Below, piece by piece: positions 42,099 to 52,841 of a stretch of 64,000 nucleotides of DNA. Source of the DNA: Dasypus novemcinctus (taxonomy: Eukaryota > Chordata > Mammalia > Cingulata > Dasypodidae). Each line of letters starts with the position of its first letter. Position 1 is the first letter of the stretch. The notes under the pieces were generated by a model that saw only the letters and a list, made by a program, of their open reading frames with translations, made no database searches and had not been told where the DNA came from. The stretch spans positions 843,931 through 907,930 of the forward strand of contig NC_080686.1 of NCBI RefSeq assembly GCF_030445035.2. The letters run 5' to 3'. The position numbers and the translations under genes are program-made.

Positions 42099-42460
42099 GT
42101 TGCATAGAGTTATGGTATTGGATAATACATAATGGGGGACCTAGCAGTGAGATAAGCAGTCTACTAATTTTCTTCACAATCTTTATAAACAGAAGTGTTC
42201 TAGGTTGAGTGAATAAAACCCTAACTCAAATTACAGATGCAGAGAATCACAGCACCTTAATCAATTCCAAGACTTGAGATGGTTTACAGACCCAGAGCCC
42301 CTTGAATGAGGAGAAGGCCAAGTCTCCTTGGGGGAAGGATCCCATTAAGCTGCCCAAACTTTATATTGTTAATCTTTCTCCCACTTTTCCCCAAGGAGAC
42401 CTACTTTTACCAGAGTAACTGCATTGGGGAAAAGGAAATGATCAGACATTTCAGTAATTA
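41658..42460 (+). pseudogene. gag: gag remnant of ERV-L, part after the L1
   Basis: This is the direct continuation of the capsid region interrupted by the L1; the frame at both ends of the duplicated target is the same Gag frame. It is readable to 42,098 ('LYTVEEGIQRLREIVMLEWI', 'NNFVRLTPSSLESSVVVVLC') and then broken through the Gag C-terminus. No zinc knuckle is visible, which is usual for ERV-L. Confidence 0.8.
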
Positions 42461-42670
42461 TTAGATACTGGCTCAGAAGTGACATTAATTCCAGGAAACC
42501 CAAAATATCACTATGGTCCACAAGTCAGAGTAGGGGCTTATGGAAGTCAGATGATTAATGGAGCTCAGGTCTGTCCCACAGTTGGTCCAGTAGGTCCCTG
42601 GACTCATTCTGTGGTTATTTCCCCAGTTGCGGGATGCATAATTGGAATAGACATACTCAGTAAGTGACTA
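42440..42670 (+). pseudogene. pol: ERV-L protease domain remnant
   Basis: The aspartic-protease motif LLDTGSEVTLI is present with Asp-Thr-Gly at 42,464-42,472. Downstream, 'SPVAGCIIGIDILSK' (about 42,620-42,667) matches the end of the protease fold (a 'GIDIL' stretch where retroviral proteases have their second conserved loop). The frame ends at a TGA at 42,668. It is a short relic joined to RT. Confidence 0.8.
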
Positions 42671-42699
42671 GATAAATCCCCACATTGGATCCCTGACTT

Positions 42700-43960
42700 G
42701 TGGAGTGAGGGCCATTATGGTTGGAAAGGCCAAGTGGAAGCCACTAGAACTGCCCCTACCTAGGAAAATAGTAAATCAAAAGCAATGCTGGATTCCCAGA
42801 TGGATTACAAAAAGTAGTGCCACCATCAAAGATTTGCAGGATGCAGGGGTGGTGATTCCCACCACAACCTCATTCAACTGTCCTATTTGGCCTGTGCATA
42901 AAACAGATGGATCTTGGAGGATGGCAGTAGATTATAGTGAACTTAACCTAATGGTGACCTCAATTGCACCTGCTGTTCCAGATGTGTTACCATTGCTTGT
43001 GCAAATCACATCCCCTGGTACCTGGTATGCAGCTGTTGATTTAGCCAATGTGTTTTTTCTCAATTGCTATTAGCAAGAACCACCAGAAACAGTTTGCTTT
43101 CAGCTGGCAAGGCCAGCAGTATACCTTCACTGTCCTGTCTCATGAGTTTATGAACTCTATAGCTCTATGTCATAGTATTGTCTGCAGGGATATCGATCAT
43201 CTCTCCCTCCCTCAGGGCATCACACTGGTCCATTATATTGATGATATCATGTTGATAGGACCTAGTAAGCAAGAAGTAGCAAAGGCTCTAGACTTATTGG
43301 TAAGGCATTTGCATAAGAGAGAATGGGAGATAAATCCAATTAAAATACAAGGTCCTTCCACCTCAGTGAAATTTCTAGGTGTCCAGTGGTGTGGGGCATG
43401 TTGAGCTATCCCTTCTAAAGTGAAGGATAAGCTGTTGCATCTGACCCCTCCAATGACCAAAAAGAGGCACAATGCTTAGTTGGTTTCTTTGGATTTTGGA
43501 TACAACACATTCCTCACTGGGTGTGCTACTCCAGCCCATTTACCCAGTGACCAGAAAAGCTGCTAGTTTTAATTGGGTACCAGAACAAGAAGAGGTTCTA
43601 CTTCAGGTTCAGGCTGCTGTGCAAGCTGCACTCTCACTTGGACCATATATGATCCAGCAGATCCAATGGTGCTGGAAGTTTCAGTGGCAAATAAAGATGC
43701 TACCTGGAGCCTTTGGCAGACCCCTACAGGAGGATCACAATGCAGACTCTTAGGATTTTGGAGCAAAGCCCTGCCATCCTCTGCAGATAACTACTACCCT
43801 TTTGAGAAACAGGTTTTGGCCTGCTACTGGGCTATAGTGGAGACTGAATTCTTAACCATGGGACATCAAGTTACCATGAGAGTTGAGTTTCTTATCATGA
43901 GCTGGGTATTGTCTGACCCACCAAACCATAAAGTTGGGAGTGCACAGTAGCACTGCATAA
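42700..43960 (+). pseudogene. pol: ERV-L reverse transcriptase remnant
   Basis: The frame 42,705-43,073 holds finger/palm sequence ('TIKDLQDAGVVIPTTTSFNC', 'DGSWRMAVDYSELN', '[13 protein letters not shown]' with the first catalytic Asp). A shift near 43,070 leads to 43,048-43,404 with '[15 protein letters not shown]' and the catalytic YIDD at 43,234-43,245. The connection region follows with further shifts ('LGFWSKALPSSADNYYPFEK', about 43,750-43,810). Frameshifts and stops at about 43,072, 43,402 and 43,948 inactivate it. Catalytic Asp residues are conserved in the relic. Confidence 0.9.
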
Positions 43961-44109
43961 TAAAGTGGAAGTGGTACATATGAGATAGGACTCGAACTGG
44001 TCCTGAAGTAAGTTACATGAGGAAGTAACCCAAATACCCATGGTCACCACTCCTGCCTTGTTACCTTTTCTTTCCCAGCCCACTGTTTTGGCCTCTAGGG
44101 GAGTCCTTA

Positions 44110-44560
44110 CAATCAGTTGATTGAGGAAGAGAAAACTTGGGCCTGGTTTATAGATGGTTCTGCACAACGTGCTGGTAGCACCCAAAAGTGGGCAGCTACA
44201 ACACTGCAGCCCCTTTCTGGGACATCCCTGAAGGACAGTGGTGAGGGAAAATCCTCCCAGTGGGAAGAACTTGGAGTAGTGCACCTGGTTGTTCATTTTG
44301 CTTGGAAGAAGAAATGGCCAGAGGTGCATTTGTTCACTGATTCATGGGCTGTTGCCAATGGTTTGGCTGGATGGTCAGGTACTTGGAAGGAACATGATTG
44401 GAAAATTGGTGACAAAGAGGTCCGGAGAAGAGGTATGTGGATAGGCCTTTTTGAGTGGGCAAAAGACATGAAAATATTTGTGTCCCACATGAATGTTCAC
44501 CAGGGGGTGACTTCAGCAGAGGAAGATTTTAATCAAGTGAATAAGATGACCTGCTCTGTG
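44110..44560 (+). pseudogene. pol: ERV-L RNase H remnant
   Basis: The frame 44,117-44,614 begins with 'TWAWFIDGSAQ' (first catalytic Asp at about 44,150) and continues with 'SSQWEELGVVHLV' (Glu), then 'HLFTDSWAVANGLAGW' (second Asp). The ending includes 'HMNVHQGVTSAEEDF', where RNase H joins integrase. It is nearly open across the domain. Confidence 0.85.
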
Positions 44561-45240
44561 ACTAATGCTGTCTCTTTCCCCAGCCACTCCTGTCATTGCC
44601 CAGTGGGCCCATGAACAAAGTGGCCATAAGGTAGGGATGGAGGTTATGCATGGGCTCAGCAATATAGACTTCCCCTTACCAAGGTTGACTTGGCTATAGC
44701 CACTGCTGATTGCGCAACCTGCCAGCAACAGAGACCCACACTCAGCCCCTGAAATGGCACCATTCCTCAAGGTGACCAGCCTTCTACCTGGTTGCAGGAT
44801 GACCTCATTGGACCACTCCACCATGGAAGGGGCAGTGATTTGTTTTAACTGGAATAAGACACATACTCTGGATATGGGTTTGCATTTCCTGCATGCAATG
44901 CTTCTTCTAAAACTACTATCTGTGGACCAACCAAATGCCTTATATACCTCCATAGCATTCTACACAGCATTGTTTCTGATCAGGAAACCTATTTAACAGC
45001 AAATGATGTGTGGGAATGGGCACATGCCCTTGGAATTCACTGGTCTTACCATGTTCCCCATCACCCTGAAACAGCTAGATTGATAGAATGGTGGAATGGC
45101 CTTTTGAAGACTCAAATACAGTGCCAACCAGGTGGCAATACCTTGCAGGGCTGAGGCAGTGTTCTCCAGGAGGCTGTGTATGCTTTAAATCAGTGTCCAC
45201 TCTATGGCACTGTTTCTCCCATAACCAGGATCCATGGGTC
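44560..45240 (+). pseudogene. pol: ERV-L integrase remnant
   Basis: The zinc-binding His pair appears at about 44,608-44,628 ('HEQSGH' in one frame) and the Cys pair at about 44,718 ('CATCQQQ'). The core is broken by shifts, with pieces around 44,790-45,000 and the region of the conserved Glu near 45,060-45,120 ('HHPETARLIEWWNGLLKTQI' in one frame). A C-terminal piece leads without a stop into the dUTPase frame (45,176 onward). Confidence 0.82.
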
Positions 45241-45760
45241 CAGGAATCAAGGGGTAGAAGGGGGAGTGGCACCACTGACTATTACCCCTAGTGACCCACC
45301 AGGAAAATTTTTGCTTCCTGTCCCTGCAACCTCAAACTCTGCTGGCCTACAGGTTTTAGTCACAAAAGAAGGAGTGCTGTCACCAGGGAACACAACAATG
45401 ATTCCATTGAAATGGAAGTTAAAACTGCTACCAGATCTCTTACCTCTGAATCAACAGTCAAATAAGGGAATTACTGTACTGGCTGGGGTGATTGATCCTG
45501 ACTGTCAAGGGGAACTACTACTGCATCTACATAATAGGAGTACAGAAGAGTTTGCCTGGAATACACGAGATCCTGTAGGGAATCTCCTAGTACTGCCATG
45601 TCCTATGATTAATGTCAATGGAAATTTGCAACAACCCAATCCAAGCAGGACTAACAATGGCCCATATTCTTCAGGAATGAAAGTTTCAGTCACCCCACCA
45701 GGCAAAGAACCATGGCCAGCTGAGATGCTTTCTGATGGTTTGGAAACATGGAATGGGTAG
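45176..45760 (+). CDS. ERV-L integrase C-terminus fused to dUTPase, uninterrupted
   Basis: This is a 194-codon open frame. The first third is the integrase end ('MYALNQCPLYGTVSPI'). From about 45,300 the sequence follows a trimeric dUTPase: 'LPVPATSNSAGLQVL', 'VLSPGNTTMIPLKW' and the substrate-loop-like motif 'VLAGVIDPDCQGELLLHLHN' (45,478-45,537), then 'GNLLVLPCPMINV'. ERV-L is the ERV class known for a dUTPase downstream of integrase; it removes dUTP to protect cDNA from uracil. In motif 3 the usual aromatic after 'IDPD' is Cys, which could weaken nucleotide binding. It is the longest uninterrupted ERV-L frame here. It lacks its own leader, so it should not be assumed functional. Confidence 0.72.
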   Translation: MYALNQCPLYGTVSPITRIHGSRNQGVEGGVAPLTITPSDPPGKFLLPVPATSNSAGLQVLVTKEGVLSPGNTTMIPLKWKLKLLPDLLPLNQQSNKGITVLAGVIDPDCQGELLLHLHNRSTEEFAWNTRDPVGNLLVLPCPMINVNGNLQQPNPSRTNNGPYSSGMKVSVTPPGKEPWPAEMLSDGLETWNG

Positions 45761-45770
45761 TGGAAGAAGT

Positions 45771-45776
45771 GATAAA
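45771..45776. repeat. Left target-site duplication GATAAA of solo LTR
   Basis: GATAAA is found exactly at 45,771-45,776 and 46,650-46,655, directly flanking the solo LTR. Confidence 0.93.
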
Positions 45777-46649
45777 TGCGACGGTTTGCTCGGTCGGTAG
45801 AGGTGGGGTCTGGCTGCGGACGAGGGGTTGGTCCAGCTCAGGACGAGGGGTCGGTCCCACTTGGGACGAGGGATCGGTCCCGCTTGGGACGAGGGGTCAG
45901 TCCGGCAGCAGACGAGGGGTCGGTCTCACAGGGGTTGCATGGTTCGGCTGATGGGGTCGCCTGGTGAAGCCGGCGATGAAGGGGTCACCCGGAGAAGCAG
46001 GCGACGAACTGGGGACAAGGGAGGCCAGGCCCTTGTTGGGGGCTCTCAGGACTGGAGGGCGCATGGCAGAAAACTACCTCGGAGACAAGGTAAACACGCA
46101 AGTCCACTTTAGTGAGGGAGAGGCAACAGTTTTATAGGGGCTGGGGAAGGCTGATTGGTCAAAGCCATGCCCTGTTCTGATTGGTTGCCGGCGAAAGGTC
46201 AGTGGGTGGTACTGGATGGGGGAGGGGTGGTGGTTAGGGATTGGCTGTCGCTGTTGCTGGGGGAAGGGGCAGGGTTTAGGGATTGGTGGCTGCTGTTGCT
46301 GGGGTGGAGGGCAGACTTGAGTTTCCTGCCCACGCCTGGCTGTTGCTGCTGTCGGGGGAGGGGAAAAGGGCAGACTGGAATTTTCCGCCCTGTGCCTGTG
46401 CAGAGAGAAAGAAGAAGAAGGGTGCCGCCCCACAGGCATCGTGTGGCGCCATCCGGGAGGAGGGATGGCCGTGGAAGCATGGCTGCCAAGAAGGGGAGAT
46501 CCGAGGGCACTCTGCGCCCATGTCAAGCTCCCTTCAGGGGTGGCGGTGAGTCCGACCAGCCACCCTATTATGGGGGCAGCAGCTTGGCCTGCCGCGGCTG
46601 CTCCCCCGCCAGGCCAGCAAACCACACCTCAGCCCGAGGGGTGACCGCA
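45777..46649 (-). repeat. Solo LTR of the young ERV-K family
   Basis: It runs TGCGACGGTTTGC to GTGACCGCA and is homologous over its whole length to the LTRs at 10,829 and 14,862, in the same orientation. It is 873 bp, with five 23-bp units (the provirus LTRs have four), two 28-bp-type units, and only two of the units of about 61 bp. With an intact 6-bp duplication and no internal sequence it is the product of LTR-LTR recombination, or less likely an early non-viral event. AATAAA is changed to ACTAAA. Confidence 0.93.
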
Positions 46650-46655
46650 GATAAA

Positions 46656-47026
46656 TATGAACTTTGTCATGTGACCAGTTAGAAAAGTAAATGGTCATGA
46701 ATCTTTCTTCCTTGTTTCATTATTATGATGATTTTATATGTACACAAAACAAATTTCTTTGTCTTCTTCCCCAAACTTTTGCCTTATATAACAAGTTTTA
46801 TCAATTTAATGTCATAATATTTGAGGATATCAAGTTTGAGAGTGAATATTACTCAAGAACTTGCACCCTATTCTATATGGAATTAATATGTTTCCAGTTG
46901 TACACAAGAGAGTTGAACATTGTTAGGCAGAAATACAGATATATGCATGTCTGTTACTGTTTTTGCTTAGAGACTAAGTATGGTTTAAGGTAATGTGTAT
47001 GGTTACCAGGTTGACAAGGGGTGGAC
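46656..47026 (+). other. ERV-L 3' non-coding region and polypurine tract
   Basis: AT-rich remainder of the ERV-L after the solo LTR, without env. It ends in 'caaggggtggac', a polypurine-like tract abutting the 3' LTR. Confidence 0.7.
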
Positions 47027-47484
47027 TGTGATGGTTAGGCTATTGTGTCAACCAGACCATGTAATTGTGCCCATTTGTTTGGCCAATCAAGCACTGGACT
47101 AACTGTAATACAAGGGTATTTATGGACTTCAGTCACCATTAACTTTATTTTAGTGGTAAATCATAGATAGCTGGTTATAATTGCATCAATCAGGGAGATT
47201 GCAATCAGCAGTGAGTGACACTTAACCCAATCAGTTGAATCCCTTAAAAAAGGGAAGTAATTCCAGCATTGAGAGAGGATTTCCCAGCTCATCTTCAACA
47301 GCCAACATCTCCCAGAACTTGTCATGAACCTTCATTGGACTTTCATTGCAGCCCCTGGTTGCAGCCTGTCTGTGGAACCTGGACTTGTGCATCACCATAG
47401 TTGTGTGAGAGACTCTTATAGAATCACATACTATTGACAGATGTCTCTTGCTGATTGTTTCCCTAGAGAACCCTGACTAATACA
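47027..47484 (+). repeat. 3' LTR of ERV-L (MLT2-like), 458 bp
   Basis: It starts TGTGATGGTTAGGC, ends CTAATACA, and is followed by AGATC. It is the uninterrupted counterpart of the 5' LTR. Confidence 0.92.
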
Positions 47485-47489
47485 AGATC

Positions 47490-47830
47490 CAATGATTTAT
47501 GGTTCACAGAAGAGCAGACATTGTGGATTATTTGTTCTTTCAGAGGCTTCAACAACCTTTTGAGAACCCATCCTGCTTTCAGCCCAATCCCAAAACCCCC
47601 AAAGAAAACAACCAGCCCTGTTCTGTGAGATGAGCTACAACCTTCCCTATGTGTCCCAATAAGACCTTTGAGAGAATTGCATCCCTCTGTTAAGGAGGGT
47701 AATTACACGCCTACATCATCAGAGAGTCCCACAAATTCTTACATATCTAGGTCAACTGAAGCTCAACCAGAGATCACTCCATGTGATATGATTTAGTCTA
47801 TCACAATCTCACAGGAGAGATATGCTTCAC
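47490..47830. repeat. Unclassified repeat, right part of split copy
   Basis: It lines up with 61,010-61,360: 'ttctttcagaggcttc' / 'ttctttcagagacctc', 'cagccctgttctgtgagat' / 'cagctctgttctccgagat', 'cccacaaattcttacatatc' / 'cccacaaatcctacatatc', and 'caatctcacaggagagat' / 'caatctcacaagagaaat'. This is the continuation of the sequence interrupted by the ERV-L. Confidence 0.7.
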
Positions 47831-49540
47831 TACATGAGTTTTCACAAGGCTTTGCCCTGTTTTAGCAGAGATGACGGAAGCAGGGAGATAGAGTGAGTGC
47901 AAAGCTGAATAGAAGAAACAAATCAATGGCCCAGTGTATAAAGTGTGGCCCAAAGGTGACCAGTTCCATTCATGTATCTCACCACAGCCATGGGATTCTA
48001 GTGAAACAAACAATCCTGTGTTGTATCTTATCACATTTGCTTAATGTGCATACAGGAAACAGCTACTTATATGTAAATGCAGGAATCTCAACAATATCTG
48101 TGGATGGGGGTTAAAATGGGTATATTGATGTGAATTCCTGAAGTTGACCATAAAAATAAAGACAGGATTAAACAGTAGACAGAAGGAAGGAACTTAAAGG
48201 CTTGGTGGCACTGCAGTCAGTATGGACTCAGTCTTCTTTCACCCCTCCCCCCTGCCCAGTGCATTGATGCTCAGGAATGTGCTTCCATCTTCAAGTCTAG
48301 AGCCACATAAGTGGTCTATTTAGCTAGCTGGGCATGGCAGCCACCTCCGAGCCTCCCCTTGCCTGTGTGGCAGTCAAATGTCTTCACTTCACTCTGTCTA
48401 TAACTATCAGATTTGGGTGAGCAATTCCTTGACTTCCTTTTATTCCTGTGGACAAATCTAAACCATCTTCTCTTAGAACCTTCCTCTGGCCACCTGTGAG
48501 GCTGGGTTGATTGTCTTCTGGCCATCCAGCTCATGTTCTCTGAGGACCTCTGGTGCAGCAGGGAGGGGTGTGGATCTGGACTCCTGCCCTCCAGGGAAAC
48601 CTCCAGTATTGCTGTATGGGCTCATGAAAATGGCATTTTGTTTGGCACATGAAGTCATGGGAGAGGTCTGTGAGTTCTGGATGGAGCTGCTTTCTGAGCA
48701 ATTGGAACAGAGGTTTCTCTTTAGAGGTCCAGGTCTTCCAGGAAGGAGGAGAGGCCCTCACTGACACCTGGAGCATAAATGTAAACTTTGTGCTCCAGAG
48801 CCGAAGAGGCGCATCTAAGACTGTGCAGAGCTGGTGGCAGGGGCAAAGCTTGCCCAGGCAAGTTCCCATAAAGACCAGATACATAGGGTGGGCCTCTGAA
48901 TATCTTACCATGGTCCAGAAAAACTCTATTAAAGGCAGAGTCCACCCTGATTGACTTGTGCCTGGGGTGCAATGGAGGAAAGAGCATGCACAAACACAGG
49001 CAGGATGTTGGTGTGTCAAAGCCTGTGGTCCAGCCCCCAGGACACTCCTGCATTACTGGACTCTGTTGTTTGAAAATCATGTTTGGTATGATTGAGAAAG
49101 GACTTAATGGTAGATATACCCAACCTTCTGCTCCAGCACCAGCACTGCCATCATCCATGTAAGGCAGGAGTCCCCTGAACTTGCAGGGCAGAATCAGGTG
49201 GGTCATTGGTCTTAGACTCTTGGAAGCCTACTATAGGAGGAGCTGTGGGGTCAGCACCAGGAAATCTTGCATTTTCTCCAGGGTGACTGACAACCCATGC
49301 ACAGCTGAAAAGTAGTGGCCACCCAGATCCTGCTGTAGTATGGTCAACCTTGGTAGGGAGGATGGCTGGAAAAGACCAACTTCCCCTCTAACCCAGCAAT
49401 CCTACTCCTAGGTATTCAGCGAAGAGAAATGAATACTGTTGCTCACTCCACAAGTTGTATGCCAATGTTTTAGGTGCTTTATATGTGTCTCTTAGATAAA
49501 GGACTATTTAGGTCACAATTTTTCTAGAGTTTTTTGCAAT
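47831..49540. other. Unassigned DNA
   Basis: No repeat is recognised with confidence. Overlapping frames on both strands at 48,500-49,200 (up to 162 codons) sit in a GC-richer patch; none shows a domain, and no frame is favoured by flanking splice sites. A decayed processed pseudogene or old LTR cannot be excluded. Confidence 0.35.
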
Positions 49541-49544
49541 TGTT

Positions 49545-50400
49545 TTTTTCTCTCTATTTTTTAAAAATTTACATTAAAAAATATAAGCAGTCCACAAATA
49601 TCCCCCACCCCCCTCACCCACTCCTCCCACATGAACAACCTTTTTCAGCATCATGGGATATTCATTGCATTTGATGAATACATTTTGGAGCACTGCTGCA
49701 CCACATGGATAATGGTTTACATTGTAGTTTACACTCTCCCCTAGTCCACCCAGTGGGCCATGGCAGGACATACAATGTCAAGCATCTGTCCCTGCAGTTC
49801 CACCCAGGACAACTCCAAGTCCTGAAAATGCCCCCACATATCTCCTCTTCCCTCTCCCTACCCTCAGCAGCTACCATGGCCACTTTCTCCACCTCAATGC
49901 TACAATTTCTTCCATTACTAATCACAATAGTTTCATAGTACATTATCAGCAAGTCTACTCTTGTCCATACTCTATTCCTCCATTCTGTAGAACCTGGGAT
50001 GGTTGTGTCCACTCCACTTCTATATTGAGAGGTGGCTTAGATTCCACATAGATGATGGATGCAATTCTCCTGCTTGCAGTTGTAGGCACTCTCAGTTCCC
50101 TGGTGTGGTGGTTAACCTTCTTCACCTCCCTGTTAGGTCGCTGGGTTAAGTCCAATAAACCAGAGGGTAGGAGTTGCGAGTCTGCTGAGGCTCAGGACCT
50201 GGCTGTCACATGGACAGTCCAGAAATTCAGGTCTCCTGAGTACACACCAACACTAGCACCAACCACAGATCTGGTGAAAGTAACAGAAGAGGCATGTGTA
50301 GAAAGGTCACATCTGAGTCCAACTCCATCACACTCAGGAACACAAACTCCAAAGTTGGGTCAACTGACATGGCACTGAACTGATTGCTCTGAGAATAACA
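49545..50400 (-). mobile_element. L1 3' UTR fragment
   Basis: It parallels 31,950-32,700 of the full-length L1: T-rich 3' end, 'ttacattaaaaaatata', 'cccagtgggccatggcagga', 'attccacatagatgatggat', 'gctgaggctcaggacctggc'. Confidence 0.8.
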
Positions 50401-50559
50401 TATGTATACCAATCTAGTCAAATGTATTAGAGTTAACATAGCAATTCAACTGACAGCCTTTGAAGCACTTGGATCATTTCAACCCCACTTCTTATAGTGG
50501 TCACCTACATTCCCTCTACATGGAGGGTGTCCTACCACCCAGAGTAGAGTCTAACTTTT

Positions 50560-51570
50560 ACAAAAATGTTGTATCTTTTAAAATATAAGAAACAATTTTA
50601 AAGTTTAAAAATAGGTTATTTCCTTTACCCATTTCTGGACTATATCTTTTATTCCTGAAGCTTCCTTCTTGTATCATTTCTATTCAGCCTGAAGCAGTTC
50701 CTTTCACATCCTTATAGAGGAAGGACTCTAGTGAAGAAGTCTGTTTTTCAGTCTGTCCTTTCTTAATTTTCCCTTCAAAGTGTAAGCAACATTTGCAGCC
50801 TAAACTCTTTTTGGTAAATAACAATTCCTTTCTTTCAGCACTTTAAAGTTAAACTCCCTTATGCCATGTATGTTTTCTGATGGGAAATACAGTCCTTCAA
50901 AATAATATTTTCCTACATGTAATGTTCATTTCTCTATGCCTCTTTTCAAGATGTTTCATTTCCTGTGCCTCTTTTCAAGATTTTTCAAGATTGACTTCAT
51001 TTCTTCAATTGTTTGACTGGATTTTCTCCAGGTGACATTTTCTGAGATCTTTGGGATCTGTATTTGCAAGTTGGGTGGTGTTCAGTCACTTTTAACATAT
51101 TTATTTCACATCAAATTCCTTCTATCTCCTTCCATCTTTGGAATGAATATTAAAAACTTTAAGTGTCCTACAGTTCTTTTAGACTGTTAATTTTGTATCC
51201 TCTTTCTGTGTATATACTGAGCTTAAATGATTTCTACTCATCTAGCTTCCAGCATGACAGTATTTTCCTCTGATGCCTGCATTTTATTAAGTCCACCAGT
51301 AATTTTTTTGTATTTGATAATTTAGTCTGAGCTCTGAAATATTCATTTACATCTTTTAATTCCTTCTGTTTATCTACTGAGAACTCTTTTCTTTCCGTTC
51401 ATTCTAAGGATTTGGTTTCTCATTGAGCAACATATAGTAGGTATTTTGATTACCCTTTCTGTGGTTACTTAAGGACTGTTTCTGTTTATAAGTATTTACC
51501 CTTGAAAAGAGAGCAAATTTATCTAGTTCTGTTGTAAGACATTACCCTGGAGAAGAGAACAGATTTACCT
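50560..51570 (-). mobile_element. Probable old L1 ORF1/5' region
   Basis: The T-rich sense with stretches such as 'cctgaagcttccttcttgta' resembles the inter-ORF and ORF1 part of L1 in minus orientation. It is strongly decayed and no frame is left. Confidence 0.4.
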
Positions 51571-51574
51571 GGTT

Positions 51575-52545
51575 CACTGCATGTTATGTAGTATAATTTT
51601 GGGTAATATTCTGGTTAGCATGCTTATTGTATTTTGATACTTTTTCAAAGTTGTTTTTATAATGTGAGACAATTAAAGATTCCATGTGAATTTGAGGATT
51701 AAGTTTTCCATTTCTGTAAAAGTAAAGTAGGAATTTGATAAATATGTCATTGAATCTGTAGCTCACTTTGGGTAGTATTGACACATTAACAATACTTTGA
51801 CTTATGAGACATGACCAATGGATGTCCTGCCTTTGGTTTCAGTCTTCAATTGTGTTCAGCAGTCTTTTTTCTAGTTTAGTGTACAGTGTTGCACCTATTT
51901 CATTAAATTTATACTTAGGACTTTTTCTTTTAGATGTCAATTGAGTAGAATCTTTTCATTTTCATTTCAGATAATTCTTTGCTGGAGTGTCAAAATGTAA
52001 CTAATTTTTGGATTTTTGTTTTATACTCTGCAAATATACTGAATTAATTTAGAAGATCCTTTTTTTTAAGTTTCCTTTTGGATTTTGTACATAAAGGATC
52101 ATGTAATCTTTGTAAAGAGGTAGCTTTACTTCTTCCTTTACAATTTGTATGCCTTTTATATTCTCTTGCCTAATTGCTCTGGACAGAACTTCCTGTACAA
52201 TAATGAGTAGCAATGATGAAATTGATATACCTTAACCTGTTCTTGGCTTTGGGTTGTGGATTTTCAGAATTTCACCATTGACTATAATTTTAGCTGTGAG
52301 TTATTGTACATGATCTTTCATCACATTGAGGAAGTTAATATCTCAAACTATTTTCCAGAGTGTTTTTTTACATAAAAGGATATTGGATTTTGGAAATAAC
52401 TTTTCTTTGTTCATTGAAATGTTCATGCAGTATTTCCTTACATGAGAAGTAAGGATTATAACATTGAATGATATTGTGTTGAACCCCTCTTTTGTTCCTG
52501 GGATAAATCACCCTTGATCAAGGGATAATTCTTTTATTTTTTGTA
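51575..52545 (-). mobile_element. Old L1 ORF2 fragment
   Basis: Minus-strand ORF2 order is visible: 'MSILPKVSYRFN' (51,784), the stretch opposite the FADD region at about 52,105 ('ggatcatgtaatctttgtaa'), and the section opposite 'gttcctgggataaatcaccc' at 52,495. Multiple stops. Confidence 0.75.
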
Positions 52546-52554
52546 TAGTTTTTA

Positions 52555-52789
52555 TTTTTTTTTAAAAAAAGATACTTAGATTATATGAATGTTACATAAA
52601 CAATATAGGGAATTCCCATATGCCCTGCTCCCTACCCTCCCATACTTTCCCACATTAACAACATCCTTCATTACTGTGATACATTTGTTACAATTGATGA
52701 ACACATTTTGGAGCACTGGACCACTAAGCTTGGATTGTTTACACTATAGTTCACATTCTCTCCACATACATACATACATACATTTATTT

Positions 52790-52841
<52 letters not shown>

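Larger units (their letters stand above)
29564..47484 (+). mobile_element. ERV-L provirus with nested L1s and a solo LTR
   Basis: MLT2-like LTRs bound gag-pro-pol-dUTPase relics on the + strand, with a 5-bp duplication AGATC. Without insertions it would be roughly 6-7 kb; nested elements raise it to 17.9 kb. The insertions are an L1 fragment in the 5' LTR, a truncated L1 in the leader, a 9.7-kb L1 inside gag, and a solo ERV-K LTR downstream of the dUTPase. No env is seen, as usual for ERV-L. LTR divergence is high (roughly 20 differences in the first 140 bp by eye), so this is an old integration. Confidence 0.92.

Noticed and set aside
48500..49206. Possible gene in frames of up to 162 codons on both strands
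   Set aside because: No motif, no favoured strand, no splice or promoter context; frames of similar length overlap on the opposite strand.
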